Shown here piece by piece: positions 43,140 through 56,240 of a DNA stretch of 64,000 nt (its first letter is position 1; each line of letters starts with the position of its first letter). The stretch is from Schistocerca nitens (lineage: Eukaryota > Arthropoda > Insecta > Orthoptera > Acrididae), in contig NC_064621.1 of the NCBI RefSeq assembly GCF_023898315.1, positions 130,818,521 to 130,882,520 of the forward strand, given 5' to 3'. The notes beneath the pieces are model-generated. The model saw nothing but the letters and a program-made list of their open reading frames with translations, did not search any database and was not told the origin of the DNA. The position numbers were made by a program, and so were the translations under genes.

Positions 43140-44400
43140 ATTGTTTATTGGCGTGACCAGATTAGGGCCTTAACGCCTTCTCTTTCATCTGACCAGGAAC
43201 AACACATACCAAAGATATTACAAAAGTCACAGTAATAACAGTGATAATAATAATAACTTATTATTATTACTATTATATTATTATTTTTTTATTGACGCTA
43301 ATAAGGAGGATAATAATGGGAAATAATAACAATAATACAAATTGTAGTTGATACTAACAAGTAAAATGATAATAATAGTAAAGGGCATTAAGAATGATGT
43401 AGATGAATTTAGCATATGTGAATAGTTGTTTAGCATTATAGAAGCGCAAGGGGTAAAGAGGAGTAGAAGAGTAGTATGCCAGTGAAGGAATTTAATTTCT
43501 GATTTTTTGAGGAAGGCTATTCCAAAGTCGGATTCCTGATACAAGAATATGAGTTACAGAACATGGCGGCGTTTCGTGATGACACGGAGAGGATTTTACT
43601 TTGTTGAGAACGAGTATTTCTACTGTGCTTTTCAGACAGTAGTGTGCAAGTCGAAGATCCATGAGAGGGAGTGGAACGACTGAGAAGACAGTAGAGCACG
43701 CATAACTATGGTAGTCTCTAAGCTTATCGGTACATAACCATGATAATTGCTCATAGGCACATAGGCAGGAGTGATATGGTCGAAATAGCGTACGTTACAA
43801 ATGTACCGCGCATAGGCGTTCAACGCGAGTTCTAACCTGCGTGAACATTAGTGCGGAAGTCCTTGGAGAACAGCATCAGCGTAGTCAAGTATGGCGACTA
43901 CTAGTGACTCTACGAGCTTCTTTTTGACCTCGAAAGAAATGCTTTTTTTATATTTCTATAGAGAATGAAACGACGCTGACACATTTTCACAGACTGCATA
44001 AAATAACGCAGACACCTCCCTACAGACTGCAGTTGAGTTTTCTGTTCAGTCTGAGTGATGGTCCAGAATTAACACCAAGTTCTTTGCAGAACAGGAGGAG
44101 ATTATTTGTATGCCGTTAGGGTTAAAGGGTGAAAGAGATTCTCTGAACTACGTAGGAATAAGTCCTTTGTGAGCGACTAAGAATGCTTGCGTTTTAGATG
44201 GGTTAACTCTGGGCCGACTCTGCTGGGGCAAATAAGGCTAGATTGCTGTGCACAGGTTCTTTGGACTTGCATTTAGAACTAAGTCAAGGTCGTTGACGTA
44301 TAGTTGATGTCTGCAGTGGGAGAGAATAGTTGACACATGGTTAACATGCAATGAGAAAGGTAGTGGACCCAGTACTGATTGATCAATGTGGGCCCTCTGA
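43140..44400 (-). mobile_element. LINE relic with (TAA)n 3' tail
   Basis: Minus-strand remains: LYVNDLDLV in place of the RT YADD box near 44300, a LVLILDHHSD block near 44060, LVESLVVAILDYADAVLQGL near 43890, RYICNVRYFDHITPAY near 43790, and a 3' non-coding end with TAA/ATT microsatellite (43235-43420). The catalytic box is mutated. The 5' end is missing. Jockey/I/R1-like RT arrangement. Confidence 0.72.
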
Positions 44401-44404
44401 TACT

Positions 44405-45304
44405 ACATCCGTCATTTGCGACCATTTAGATCCAATCATTACACACTGTTGGTGCGATGTAAATACACTTGAAGAGGCCTAAAACAAATATCCCCAGGAA
44501 AATTTGAGTTACCGATATAAAGGTCATATGTGAGACCCTAAAATGCGTGCCTGAGTGCCTTCAATAATACTCCGCCGACAACCACGAAAGAATACTAAAT
44601 GACAAAACGAAGAGCAAGAAGTTGTCTAAGAAATTAAAAAGAAATTGTTCACTGCCTTAAACTGGCTGAAAATAGGTCATATCACTTTCACATCACTTAC
44701 TTTGCAAAGGAAACAACGGACTGCTGAGAGCGAAACAGAATATGGATTCTTTGAATAATAATACAGCCAATGAAATTCATATTAATAACATCCTAACAGC
44801 CTTTTAAAATATTACTCAACAGTGCAGTAGTCCTAGCCTTACGCAACTACAAATAAAAGTCCAAAATACAATTTTCTTGTTTCTACAATGCAGTGGCGGT
44901 TTTCCGATTCTGAACCTCTTACAAATAGTCCTTTGTTCCACTCCTCCTCCACATACGATCTTTCCTCTGGGTATTGTATACCCTCGAAATCGAAATTGGG
45001 TCCTGGCGTGGACATTATTTGCTCATATGGTGAATAATTTTTTTTACCAAAATCATTAAGGGCTTTTCCCCACTTCTTGCCCTTCTCTCACCACTTAGCA
45101 ACAGGTTGAAATTAATATTTTGGTAGATTTACCTTTAAAATTAATATTTTGTTGGGAATAAAAGGAAGACATACATGCCCGGACTGTTACAATATGAAAT
45201 GGGATAACATGTTAATGCTTTATCAGGGAAAACCATTCAAAGACTTGTATCTGTAGCTCGAAGGGGTTTAGGAAACTGTGGTGCATCTGTAATGGAAATC
45301 TCAA
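44405..45304. other. unassigned AT-rich sequence
   Basis: No supported feature. Confidence 0.4.
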
Positions 45305-45305
45305 A

Positions 45306-45483
45306 GGTGGTTCAAATGGCTCTAAGCACTATGGGACTTAACATCTGTGGTCACCAGTACCCTAGAACTTAGATATACTTAAACCTAACTAGCCTAAGGA
45401 CATCACACACATCCATGCCCGAGGCGGGATTCGAACCTGCGACCGTAGCGGTCACGCGGTTCCAGACTGAGGCGCCTAGAACA
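45306..45483 (-). repeat. SINE family A, head-truncated
   Basis: Reverse copy from TTCAAATGGCTCTAAGCACT to GACTGAGGCGCCTAGAAC, including GGATTCGAACCTGCGACCG. The outermost head is missing and I found no target duplication. Confidence 0.9.
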
Positions 45484-45489
45484 AGCGTA

Positions 45490-47390
45490 ATGTGGAAACA
45501 TACCATGGACAAGGCCAATGACTGTGAAAATGCTTAGTGGTTTGAAGAAAGATCTCCGGAAAAGTAAGAACAAAACCAATACTTTCACCAAAGTGCATGA
45601 GGGGTGCTACTATCTGTGTGTGAAAGTTAAATCTGTGCAACAAAGCCCTGTTGCACATTAACTAGCTTCGCATCACCCTCGCTTCACTGGATGCATCAAT
45701 CTTACCACCCGTAAATGATGCGAGTGTGGAAGGCGGCTGCAGTAACACTGGAAATTCTGGGTTCAGGTTAGCTACTGTATCATTCTCTAACTCGGAGACA
45801 TCTGTCTTTGCGAATATCTGCTATGACTATCTAAGGTGAAGCGTGTTCTTGATGGCATCCCTGAAGGAAGTTTACTCCTTGATGTCCTTACCACAAGTGT
45901 GTCTCTGACTTTTCTCCAGAGAACTGTTGATTCTGCCAGTGTCACAATCCCGTTGACCAATTCCAGCAGACCTTGCGAATTCCAAACAATATTAATTTTA
46001 TAAACAAATTTAACAATTCCCTAGTTTAATGGATTCTGTCGTGGTTAAACAATAATGGTGTATCATGGGACAGAAAGCAGAAAATCTCTCCCATTTCCAG
46101 CCATGGCCAACCACAGTTATTGCAGATAGTCACACACTGGAAAACGCGCCTTCTACCTAAAAAAGCGAATCACAGACCCCTTTACTGAGATTTAAACGAA
46201 CATTCCTTCATGGCACGCCAATGTCCAACAGCTGGTCCCTTGGTCTAAATCTCTGTGTGCTCTCCTGACCAACAGGTCGTATCTGGAGAAAAGGATTTCT
46301 TTTAGCGTCTCTCACAATGTAGTTTATATGGAACGCAGTCTGCCCCCACATAGCTCCTGCTGTGCAGACGTGAGAGACTGCCATTTCGGTGCTCTTTACC
46401 TGTGTGGAGACGTGTTTAAGCACCACAAAATTTCATAACACTCCGGTGCTTCTAATTAAATTTCCCTGAAGACTGCGAAAGCCCTGAAGACTGCGAAAAT
46501 AACAGGTCTTCCTCACCTTATTGAGAAGAAAGGAGAAGAAGAACTAATTAGCAGTGGAATCATGCAGCGTTAGAGAATTGACTATACTGACTATTAGAAT
46601 CTGCATATTATATTGTGAAAGTAGGTTATGTGACAGTCTGAACATAAACTGACTCGTAACAGCAGAAAATCACTAATATTGATACGAAGTTTTCTCAACC
46701 CTGTGCAGTGGCTCGTGTAGTACGATATATACATGTTTATGGCCAAGCAGTGATGCAGTGACACTTCATTTTCCCTGTTTAGATTTCAGAGTCAATGAAG
46801 GGTCCACGTTAACTGTATTTTATGCAATGTGCAATGTACGTGATGTCTTAAAATGAAACGGGACTTCTTGATGAATCTTAGAGGATCCATGGAAGAACGT
46901 GTCTGGAAAGCATCGTCTAAAAGTGCTACAGAGCGTCTAACGTGTTCAAATCAACGTATAAGTTAACTTCGCTACACTTCTTTCCCTGAGAACATTTGAA
47001 TAGTGTAATTTATCAGATCTCAACAGAGTCTCATGAGGTCTTAGTTGATAAGACACATGTAGCATGCAACGGAGCAGTAGAGTGTGATTCATCGTATGAG
47101 TCAGTATTTCCTAGGTATCAGACGATCAGTTTGGTGGTAAGACTCTTGTAGCATATAAAGAGGTAACCACTTGCCAGGCGTATGCGATCGAGAGCGTCAG
47201 CAGGATCCAGGTGACACCCACGTTTGAGTGTAATAATACAATAACCAAGCTTCTTGCAAATGTAATCAACTGGGCCGTACATATATATACTTAAAGTGCT
47301 TGTAGAATACTGAAACGCACCCTCTGTGGTAGGTGGATGTGACGTCTTGCAATAGGTAAGGACACGCAGCGGACAGTGGAACATGCTGTT
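45490..47390. other. unassigned sequence
   Basis: No family recognised. A 72-codon minus frame at 46208-46426 has no motif. Confidence 0.35.
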
Positions 47391-47459
47391 CTAGTTTGAC
47401 GGCCATGATGGCAACATGTTTTATTGTATTAGAAATGACGGTCAAAATGCATTTTTTTC

Positions 47460-47618
47460 TACTAAAATGTCCAGTGGATACGGGCTCTAAAATGCGCTAC
47501 CACAAAAGCCTTCAGCACTTGCTCAATACAGATGTGTTTCACAGTAGCGAAGATGAACAAATCTTCATAGCTCACAAGATACGCATTTTAGAGTCCATAT
47601 TTATTGGACATTTTATGG
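47460..47618. repeat. imperfect inverted repeat (MITE-like or hairpin)
   Basis: TAAAATGTCCAGTGGATACG...CTCTAAAATGCG (47465-47497) faces CGCATTTTAGAG...TCCATATTTATTGGACATTTTA (47582-47615). The ~85-bp spacer reads open on the plus strand by chance (47396-47740). Confidence 0.6.
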
Positions 47619-47799
47619 TACGTATTACATACTCCGAAAGCTGCCTACCATATAACCTTAGCAACAACAGTACGGTACATGTATTCCACTTCCAGATGTA
47701 TCAGAACGATTTTCTTTTCGTTTCCAGATCGGGGACGTAACCTCAAACTGATATATTTACCCTTCTCCATCATCCGTGAAATTTTATAACATTATCACG

Positions 47800-49760
47800 G
47801 CATAAATACGTAGTAAACATGTGTCTCATCAGAAATTAATATGATACACTTACGATTCAAACGACATTAGTCACGGGCTATTGCGTAATTAATTGACAAG
47901 TCGATAAACTTAGTCGGCAGATTTGTACATTAATATCAATTTCACCTAGCCTCTTGGACCAACCAATGCGTTGCTTGAGTAAAGGACCATCGGATGGCAG
48001 GGTTGGATCATATTTAATATTCGCTGATCAGTTAAATTCGGAGAGCCACAAGATGGCGCAAATCAGTAATATTCGGAGAGCTGCGTTCAGATTTCTGCTG
48101 CAGACACGCCGACGCTTAACTGGACGCAGATTCTCCCGCGGTTGTTGTCCTGGCGAAACGATAGGTTACTCAACCCACAAACACCAAGAAGTCCGTTCAC
48201 CCCGACGGCCAGAATCCACAGAAACTGTCTTCACTGAGACTGCCGGTAAACGTGGCTATAGGAGCTAGATTCTCTAGGAGCAGGCATACTGCCGTGCTGC
48301 GTCAGAGTCCATGAAACCACGAATAGACGTTCCCCGATCTTACTCCGTTGTAGGTCTTAGCAGGTGTCACTTCGTTACAGATATTAGTGCATAATTCACC
48401 GAAATATTTATCTGACATTGAAGTGGCTTGTGCCACAAGCTTCCCAAATCACGCATTCGGCGATCATGACGTGGTAAGCACTGTCGCGTTGCCACGTTCG
48501 CGCCCGTATTCGACATTTCTCGTGGCTAACCACATCCTGTCTTCTAATTTACTTAACCCTTTCAGATCTGAATTTTTTCTGAAGGAAGGTAAATTTTTCT
48601 TCATGTAGGGTGATTTTTTAAATGATTTTTGATGCAAGACATACTGTGTATACTCAGCTTCATTTTATCAACTAAAATAACTAATCACAAAATCTTATGT
48701 ATTTTAATAAATAGTGAAATGATAAATAGTTACCATGAAAAATAACAATAACAATATTTAGTTAAACAGTGAAATATGGCGATCCAACGACATCCGTGTA
48801 TTGTGGTCGTCACGAGATGCTGTGAACTGTTACATCGACTTGGTGATATTTTCATAGTGATGCCCAACAGTTGCCGCATGATGAAAAGGTTGAACATTCA
48901 AAACGTCTACCTCTGTTTGTATTGGGAAAAACACCTTTTTTGCAGCTAACACGCAGTAAAAATTAATGCACGCGGTTGTAGCCAGGGGGTCTGAAACGCT
49001 TAAAATTATTCATTTCTTTACACTGAATACCGCGCTCTAAAGACTGGACAGTCTACAATTTACTTTATAGTGTTTTTCTGTTGTTAATTTCTCCTACAGA
49101 GGAAAACCGTAGCGCCGAGTAATGCGGAACTGTGTGTTGATTTCATTCCGAAGTATATCATGGCTACAGCGTATTTTATCCTTTCTTGGCGATCAGTAAA
49201 CACCCACTCCTTTAACTGTTTATCTGGTACTTGTATGTAGCTTCCACTGCGTCCCCTGTTAGTATCATCTATTCTGGTATTAGACATACACAAAGCGCGA
49301 GAAGGAGTCCGATGTCTCCAAGGTCACTGCTCGAAGGGAAACTCCAACTGCCAGGACAGCTGATCCATTTATTTAATCCCTTGCCGTACCCTGACGAGTC
49401 CGACTCGTGGAACAAATGCGGGCCAAAAGTACACATTGCGAGTAACACTCGTGAGATTGAGAGTCGAGTCAAACTTTTTTGTGTGTGTCGGATATGGCTC
49501 TACTTAAGACATACATTATACAAAAAGAGAATGCACGATGAGAGAAAGGAAACACATGTTGATTTAAATAGTCGATGGTCTACAGCAGCCAAACACAAAT
49601 TAGTTTTAGGTTACTGTATTCAAAAAGTGACTTTGACGGTTTCGAATTTACGCAATTCAGCCTCAGACAGCTTTCATGCCCAAGGATAAACAAAAATTCA
49701 CAGTTACAAATGTGTAACAAAGATGCATTTCTCGGCCGCGGGTAATGGAGCGCACCTCTG
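47800..49760. other. unassigned sequence
   Basis: No supported gene. A 152-codon plus frame at 49231-49689 overlaps other frames and lacks motifs. Confidence 0.35.
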
Positions 49761-50158
49761 ATCAGTGTGGAGATTTAATTGTGTTGGATACTACACCCCT
49801 CCTCCCTTGGGGAAGAGGGGAAACATCTGCTGCGAATGAACGCCAGATCCATGGGGTCTTCCTCTGAGTCCTCAGCGGCGTTGGTGACTCGGCGCACAGG
49901 AGTCTACAGACGAAACCGCCCCAGCCTGGGGGCGAAGGTTGTATGGTGTGGATCTCAGCAGCAGAGAAGGTGGAGCAGGAGGAGCCAGCGGTATTTCTTC
50001 ATCTTCATCCGGAATTACTCGTGGTTGGTGACCTGGCGACATCCCGTAATCCGGGTAGGGCAGCCTCTGAAATTGGGGGACGTCCGGGGTAAGTCGCACT
50101 TGTTGGGGTGTGGTGCTGGTCAGCTGGCTCTGCGCAAAAGGCACACATAAGTGTGGTG

Positions 50159-51240
50159 TTACACTGGCTGGGTGGCTTGGGGTAGGATGGGAACTTGGTG
50201 ACTGGTAATGGTGGTGCGGAGAGGGGAACAGAAAAAAACTGTTGAGAAACTAGTCGGGGACGAAGTTGATCGGCATGTTGCAGAACCTCCCGGTCCCGAA
50301 GCTACGCCCTGAAGACCTTCCGACCCCGGTGCTGTACCACTGTTCCCAGAATCCAGGCTGGCTGCCGACCAAATTCTTTCACCCATACCAAGATTCCAGG
50401 ACGGAACTTGGAAGCAAGCCGTGGAGGTGCTGGCCGTGGCGTTGGCATGAGCAGGCTCAAGAGGGTCTGGAGCTTCTGTCTGTGGAGAAGTTCCACGGGA
50501 CTTTTGTCTCTGATGGGGATGGACCTGTAACTGCTCAAAAAAGTTAGTGATGCATCGGTGGAGTGATATTGAAGGTATTTCTTCATCTGCGCGGACCATA
50601 CTCTCGGCTTCCCCATTCGATTTTGGATGGATGGAGGGTGTTGGAATGTAGCAATTGCCATGCTGGGTACAGAAAGCACGAAATTTCTCACTGAATTGTG
50701 GACCATTATCAGTTACGAGCACTTCCGGCAGACCCTCAATCGCCTAAACCTTCTCTAAGGCTATGATGGTGTTGGTGGTTGACGTGGCGTTGCATCAGAC
50801 CATGTACGGAAATCGGTAATAAACATCAACCACTATCAAGAACATGGCGTTAAACACTTGTCCGGCAAAATCAACGTTTACTCGCTCCCAAGGACGAGGA
50901 CATGGTTGCCAAGAAGCAAGTTAATGCAAGTTAATGTCATGGGGCTGCCTGTTGGCTTTGGCAGAATGGGCATATTTCCGTGAGTCATTCAATCTCTTGA
51001 TTCATGCCTGGCCAGTAAGGGAACCTTCGAGCCAGGAGTTTAGCTCGGGAGACCCCAAGTGACCCTCGCGTAATAGTTGCAGGAACTGCCAACTTAAAGA
51101 ATAAGGAATGACTACGCGTGTGTGTCCCTCGTCCGAAACGAGCAGAATTACCCCATCGTTCAACATGAGCTGATGGCGGGCATTAAAGAATTGACGGGAT
51201 GACGGGAAGTCTTGGGAGGTTGTCGTCCGGGCCATCCGTA
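50159..51240 (-). pseudogene. gypsy integrase remains
   Basis: The N-terminal zinc-binding region LLREGHLGSPELNSW lies near 51050. A degraded stretch with stops follows. The catalytic core appears at 50722 downward as LVTDNGPQFSEKF (second Asp) and SIHPKSNGEAESMVR (catalytic Glu). The following C-terminal part is out of frame in pieces (50302-50706). Integrase cannot be made intact. Confidence 0.85.
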
Positions 51241-51322
51241 AGTACGTGATTCCGGACTTGTTGGAGTACCTCGTCGCTACCGGTTGCGTCTTCGACCCGG
51301 GAGCTGGTAATGGGGATAGAAT

Positions 51323-51790
51323 CTATGGCGGCTTCTGCTTCTTCATCGATGTGAAGACACATAATTTCTTCTTTGTCGAACTCTGGATTGTGCCCCATGG
51401 AAGGCGGGAGAGGGCATCAGCCTTGGTACGCTCAGTAGTGTCGCGGAAGTGAATCGCATCGTGAAAGCGCGCCAAAAATAAAGTCCAGCGCTGGAGGCCG
51501 TGAGCAGTCCTGTCTGGAATCTTCGCTCCTGGACTGAATATGGAGATCAGCGGTTTAAGGTCTGTGACCAGGTGAAATTTTGTGCCATAAACAAAAACGT
51601 GGAATTTCTTTAATGCGAAGATGATGGCCAGCGTTTCCTTTTCTACTTGGGAGTACCTGCGTTGGGTGTGAGTCAATGTTTTGGATGCATAGTCCTCAGG
51701 GTGCTCAGAGCCATCCGCATGCCTCTGTGCCAGGACTGCTCAGACGCCTGTATCAGATGCTTCCGCTGCAATAACTGTCTGCTTTGATGG
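51323..51790 (-). pseudogene. gypsy RNase H remains
   Basis: RRYSQVEKETLAIIFALKKF and VYGTKFHLVTDLKPL are the typical RNase H blocks (usually TDHKPL). HDAIHFRDTTERTKADALSR is the end of the domain. 117 codons are open at 51323-51676. Confidence 0.85.
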
Positions 51791-51909
51791 ATCAAAACGT
51801 GCGAGGCACGGGGCCGTTAACAAATGGGATTTCAACCTGTGGAAGGCACGCTCGCAAGCTGGTGTCCATTGGAAAGGCATCCCTATTTTGCGTACCTAGG
51901 TCAAGGGGG

Positions 51910-52680
51910 CGGTTTATGTTACTGCTGCAGGTAAGAACTTCCAGTAACGCGACATCTTCCCCAGAAAGGAAAGAAGTAGCTTAAGCGTTGTTGGTCTGGG
52001 AAGTTTGATTATGGCTTCCACATGTTTATCCAGAGGACGAATGCCCATGCTGGAAATGGTGTGGCCGAGGTACTCAATCTCAACCTGGAAAAACAACGTC
52101 TTTCTTTCTTGTATTTTAGGCCAGCCTCCCTCAAGACGCTGAATAAAGATTACGAAGATGTTCCCCCGTGGTTCTCCCTGTTACAATGATGTCGTCTAAA
52201 TAATTAATGCATTCTTCCACTTTGAATACTAATTGTTCCAAAGACCGTTTAAACATGGTGGGGGCACTTGTTATACCAAACATTAGGCGTTTACACGATA
52301 AAACCCCTTCGGCGTGTTAAGTGCAACAAACTGTTGAGATTCTGTACCAAGGGGAATGTGAAAGTATGCATCTGCGAGGTCTGTTTTAGAGAAGAACTTT
52401 CCACCTTTTAATTTTGACAGTAATTCTTCCGGCTAAGGAATAGGATATGGCGCAACCTCTGATTGGGCACTGACAGTTACTTTAAAATCGCCAGACAGGC
52501 GGATCGTCCCCCATGGCTTTCGCACTGTGCCTAAAGTACCGGGGCCGTGCACTGCGTTTCGGTGCGATGTGTGCCTCAAAATCCGTTGCGGTGCCGAGTT
52601 CCGGGGTGAACGTGTCCTCATAATCGTGGCGAAGTGTGTCTAGGTCCGAGTACGGAACATCATCGTCCATTGAAAATACG
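51910..52680 (-). pseudogene. gypsy reverse transcriptase remains
   Basis: Reading down from 52670: FEAHIAPKRSARPRYFR, then FFSKTDLADAYFHIPLGTES near 52390, then NYLDDIIVTG at 52170-52202 where the catalytic YLDD box is preserved. The thumb follows as EYLGHTISSMGIRPLDKHVEA (51914-52096). Frame changes and stops lie between blocks. Confidence 0.85.
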
Positions 52681-52833
52681 AATTTCTCAAAAGAGTGTCA
52701 AGTGCAAATAAGTTTTTAATGGAATAGCTGTTAACGACTAAGAAGGTAATGTTAAGGGTTACATTGTGATATGTTTGGCAATTCTACTTGACTGGGATGG
52801 TATGTTTATTATACGCCGTTAGACGTCTCTTTG

Positions 52834-53029
52834 CCGGCCGGGGTGGCCGAGCGGTTCTAGGCGCTACGTCTGGAACCGCGCGACCGCTACGGTCGCAGGT
52901 TCGAATCCTGCTTCGGGCATGGATGTGTGTGATGTCCTTAGGTTAGTTAGGTGTAAGTAGTTCTAAGTTCTAGGGGACTGATGACCTCAGAAGTTAAGTC
53001 CCATAGTGCTCAGAACCATTTGAACCATT
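52834..53029 (+). repeat. SINE family A, nested in gypsy
   Basis: Flanks TTAGACGTCTCTTTG (52819-52833) and TTAGACGCCTCTTTG (53030-53044), a 15-bp duplication with one mismatch; full tRNA-like head and body. Confidence 0.95.
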
Positions 53030-53300
53030 TTAGACGCCTCTTTGTTTCTTGCAGGGAAGGAGCTCCAAGTTTCAAATTGGTACCGTAATTCAGAATGGTC
53101 ACGGCTGCGCCGGTGTCTACTTGTAATTGGACTGGTTTGTGTGCGATTTTCACTTCTACGAAAACCTTATTGGACGTCTCTTGATGGTATACAATGGCTA
53201 CCAGATTAACATTCATCTGTTGGCCAGGAGGCTGTCTTGCCTGACGAGACTTACAACATACAGAAGCTAAGTGGCAAAACAGTTTTGGCAATAGACCCAT
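53030..53300 (-). pseudogene. gypsy retroviral-type aspartic protease remains
   Basis: KVFVEVKIAHKPVQLQVDTGAAVTIL holds the DTGA active-site motif near 53110. The frame is open 53010-53300 but runs into the inserted SINE, so the protease is cut off downstream of the active site. Confidence 0.82.
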
Positions 53301-53309
53301 CTGTCAGGA

Positions 53310-54190
53310 CAGTCTTCACGTTGATGTTTCTTAAAACAATCCGGACGTGATGTCAATCGTTTCGATACCCAAGATCAGTTTGATCGGCTGGAGCGGGGTG
53401 GAGGACGTTGTTGGTTAATGGTAAGGCATCCTGCCTGTACAGTTACTACGTCCAAATCGACATTAGTGTGGCCATTGGCTGCTGGACCGGATGTTTTTAT
53501 ATCGACGGCTGTTATGTCGATCCACGACTCCAGTTTCTTGCCTGCTGCTCGGCTCACTTCGGAGCTTTGTGCTAAGTCCAAAACTTTGTTTGATTACGAA
53601 TCTTCGAGTTGAAGTGCCTCGTGTTGGAAATCCCTGTCTGGAGTACCCCAAATGATCATGTCCCGGATCATTCCTCCTGCATATGACTCCTTACTTTTAA
53701 GGATAACAAAATGACATTTTCACCCTAAAACTTGCAACTCAGCCGCCCGTTCTCTATGAGTCTGGTTTGGCTGTTTCTCGCAACGGTAAAATGCTACCCG
53801 GGAGGAAATAACACGGGAATGCCGCTGGTAATATGTAGTCAGCAACGAGTGAATATTTGGAAAGGTGAGCTCTTATAAGGGGGCCAGTTTGCACAGTAGC
53901 CGGTAAATCTTACGTTTTGGCCATGACAAAAACAAAGATTTTATGAGACTGGTGTCAGTTACTTTGATTACGTGGAAACGTTCCAGTATTCTTGATTCGT
54001 AGGCTTCCCAGTCCTCTAAAGCCTTATCAAAGGAAGAAAAAGCCGGCACTTACTGTGTTGCTTGCTTCTGCAATACGCTTTGTAGGAGTGGTTGAAGGGC
54101 GTTCAGTAGCCGCTTCTGGTTCTCGTCCTGCTGATAAATAAGTTGCGTGAGTACAGCTGCCAATGTAGATCGTTGCTGGCTTGTCGCCAT
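53310..54190 (-). pseudogene. gypsy Gag remains
   Basis: Starts at ATG 54190: MATSQQRSTLAAVLTQLIYQ, a Gln/Leu-rich N-terminus. A stop follows about 46 codons on. Then VPAFSSFDKALEDWEAYESR, LFLSWPKRKIYRLL, SYAGGMIRDMIIWGTPDRDF (capsid C-terminal domain style) and, near 53320, CFKKHQREDCPDRWVYCQNC, a decayed nucleocapsid zinc-knuckle region. Several in-frame stops and shifts. Confidence 0.75.
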
Positions 54191-54199
54191 TTCTTATTG

Positions 54200-54825
54200 T
54201 GTCATAACTAGGAATAACACAATGAATACATCACCGGTCTACGGTTTATTGACATACCAAAGATGTAAATAATCCTGTTACCAAGCGCCAAGATTTAGCT
54301 GAACAATTTATAAAAAGTTTTATAAATTGATGATGCTTATACCAATGTCCAGGAAGTGCAGTTCGCACCATTTTGTCATATTCGCAACATTAAGTTGCCT
54401 GCTGTTGACTGCGGCTGTGTCTTGTTAAGCACTGCAGTGCGAGTTACCTTGAATGAACCACCTCGAATTTTGTGTAACTTATGCCTAAGAAGGCCACTGT
54501 GAATAAAATCTAACTAATAGTTTTCATTAATTGTTCTCTAATGGTTTTTGAGTGTTTTATTAATCAGTAGAATTTCTTCTTTTTTTACCTTCAAGGGCGA
54601 CATTTCTTCTTTTAGCCTCATTGGATTTGAATACGTGTCATTCGATTCCAGATGGTAGCAAAAAATACGCCAGTAAAAATTTAAAATATATTGTCACTTA
54701 TTTAGAGGTCTGTAATATTTAACAGCTACTACCCTGTAGCCCACTCACGGGAATTTCCTGGCTGAATGAAGGAAACCAGTCCCGTTGAATGCGCTGATGA
54801 CACATGTATTTAATTTTTCAGATAC
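54200..54825. other. possible 5' untranslated/LTR region of the gypsy element, otherwise unassigned
   Basis: An AATAAACCG element lies on the minus strand near 54240. No clear LTR match to the 3' side and no clean primer-binding site were identified. Confidence 0.3.
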
Positions 54826-54829
54826 ATTA

Positions 54830-56228
54830 AATCGCAACACCAACAAGTAGTTATATGACAAGACCGTACGTTTTTAGGCGTGTTCCTTCATCTGAAAGAT
54901 GATGTCAATTCTAATTTCACGCCAGTTGCGTAAGACTGCCACTAGTAGCACCGCTATGAGCATGCAAAGCAGGTTTGCTTTAAATACACGCTGTAACGGA
55001 TGTAAGAGCTGTTTACGTCTGAGATTGGAGTTGATGATAGTCAAGAATGCCTTTAAGGCGTCGAAAACGTTATTATCAACACCTCACTGAGATTGAACGA
55101 GGTCGTGTGACAGAGTACGAGAAGCTGGATGTTCCTACCACGACACTGCACAAAGACGCGGCAGGAATGTAACCACAATACATGATTGATGGCAGCCGTG
55201 GAGAATGTACGATCGCAAGATGACCGGGTTCTGGTCGGCCATGTGAAACTAAAGAGAGGGAAGACCGTCGTGTTCGATGTATGACCCTGGCGCATCTTAA
55301 TGCATCTGCAGCTGCAATTTGAGCAGTACTTGGCACCACAGTGGCACAACGAACTGTTACAAATCTATTACCTCAAACACAGCCTCGAGCCAGGCGGCTG
55401 GAGTGAAGAGAGAGCGCCTGCCGTAGTTGCCGAGCGGATCTAGGCGCATCAGTCTGGAACCGCGCGACCGCTACAGTCGCAGGTTCGACTCCTGCCTTGG
55501 GCATGAATGTGTGTGATGTCCTTAGGTTAGTTAGGTTTAAGTAGTTCTACGTTCTAAGGGACTGATGACCTCAGATGTTAAGTCCCATAGTGCTCAGAGC
55601 CATTTGAACCATTTGAAGAGAGAGCATGGTGGATATCTGTTGTGTCTTCTGGAGGTCTTTTATGTTTTCTGATGCAAGCCGGTTCTGCTTCGGTGCCAGG
55701 GATGGCCGCTTGTGATTAGGAGGAATCAGGATGAGGGACTACAACCAACCTGCCTGCGTTCTGCACACACTGAACCTACACATGGAGCTATTGCCTAGGG
55801 GGCGATTTCGTATGACAGCAGGAGCACCCTGACTGCAGAACTGTATGTCCATCTGGTGATTCGATCTGTTGTGCTGCTATTCATGAACGTTTGTTCACAT
55901 ACCGCTGTTGTAGCCCAACATCTCTACAGAGTGTTCAGACGGTGCCTTGGCCTGCACGAGCACCATACCTGTCTCTAGGCGAGCACACATGGGACATCAT
56001 CGGGCGACAACTCCAGCATCATCCATAACCACCATTAACCGTCCCTGTATCTGACCGATCAAGTGCAACATGCAAGGGATTCCATCCCACAAACTGACAT
56101 CCGACACAATACATCACGTTTGCTTGCTTTCAGTCAACATTCTGGCGAATGCACTGCCTACTAATGTACCAATAGTTCACATTTGGAATGGCCTATCTCG
56201 CGCTTACATTAACCTGTGATCCTGCAAT
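54830..56228 (+). pseudogene. Tc1-like transposase relic, split by a SINE
   Basis: Starts at ATG 55047: MPLRRRKRYYQHLTEIERGR (first HTH), then a stop after about 30 codons. GSGRPCETKERED, LAHLNASAAAI and AQRTVTNLLPQTQPRARRLE follow up to the SINE at 55416. After it, the plus strand continues with FRFCFGARDGR-like and HT.A.VAQHLYR-like pieces, ending near 56200 in highly eroded sequence. Upstream 54830-55046 includes the element's own 5' leader. Confidence 0.72.
55416..55613 (+). repeat. SINE family A, nested in Tc1 relic
   Basis: Perfect 12-bp duplication TGAAGAGAGAGC at 55404-55415 and 55614-55625. The head is slightly diverged (GCCGTAGTTGCCGAGCGGA). Confidence 0.95.
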
Positions 56229-56240
56229 GTTAATCACTTG

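Larger units (their letters stand above)
49785..54190 (-). mobile_element. Ty3/gypsy LTR retrotransposon, degraded
   Basis: Gene order gag-protease-RT-RNase H-integrase on the minus strand marks Ty3/gypsy. A purine-rich GGGAGGAGGGGTG followed by TGTAGTATCC (reading down through ~49797) looks like the polypurine tract and start of the 3' LTR. I could not find a matching 5' LTR above 54190. A SINE sits in the protease-proximal part (52834-53029). Stops and frameshifts occur throughout. Confidence 0.85.

Noticed and set aside
47396-47740. 114-codon ORF
   Set aside because: Contains both arms of an inverted repeat; no domain; chance opening.
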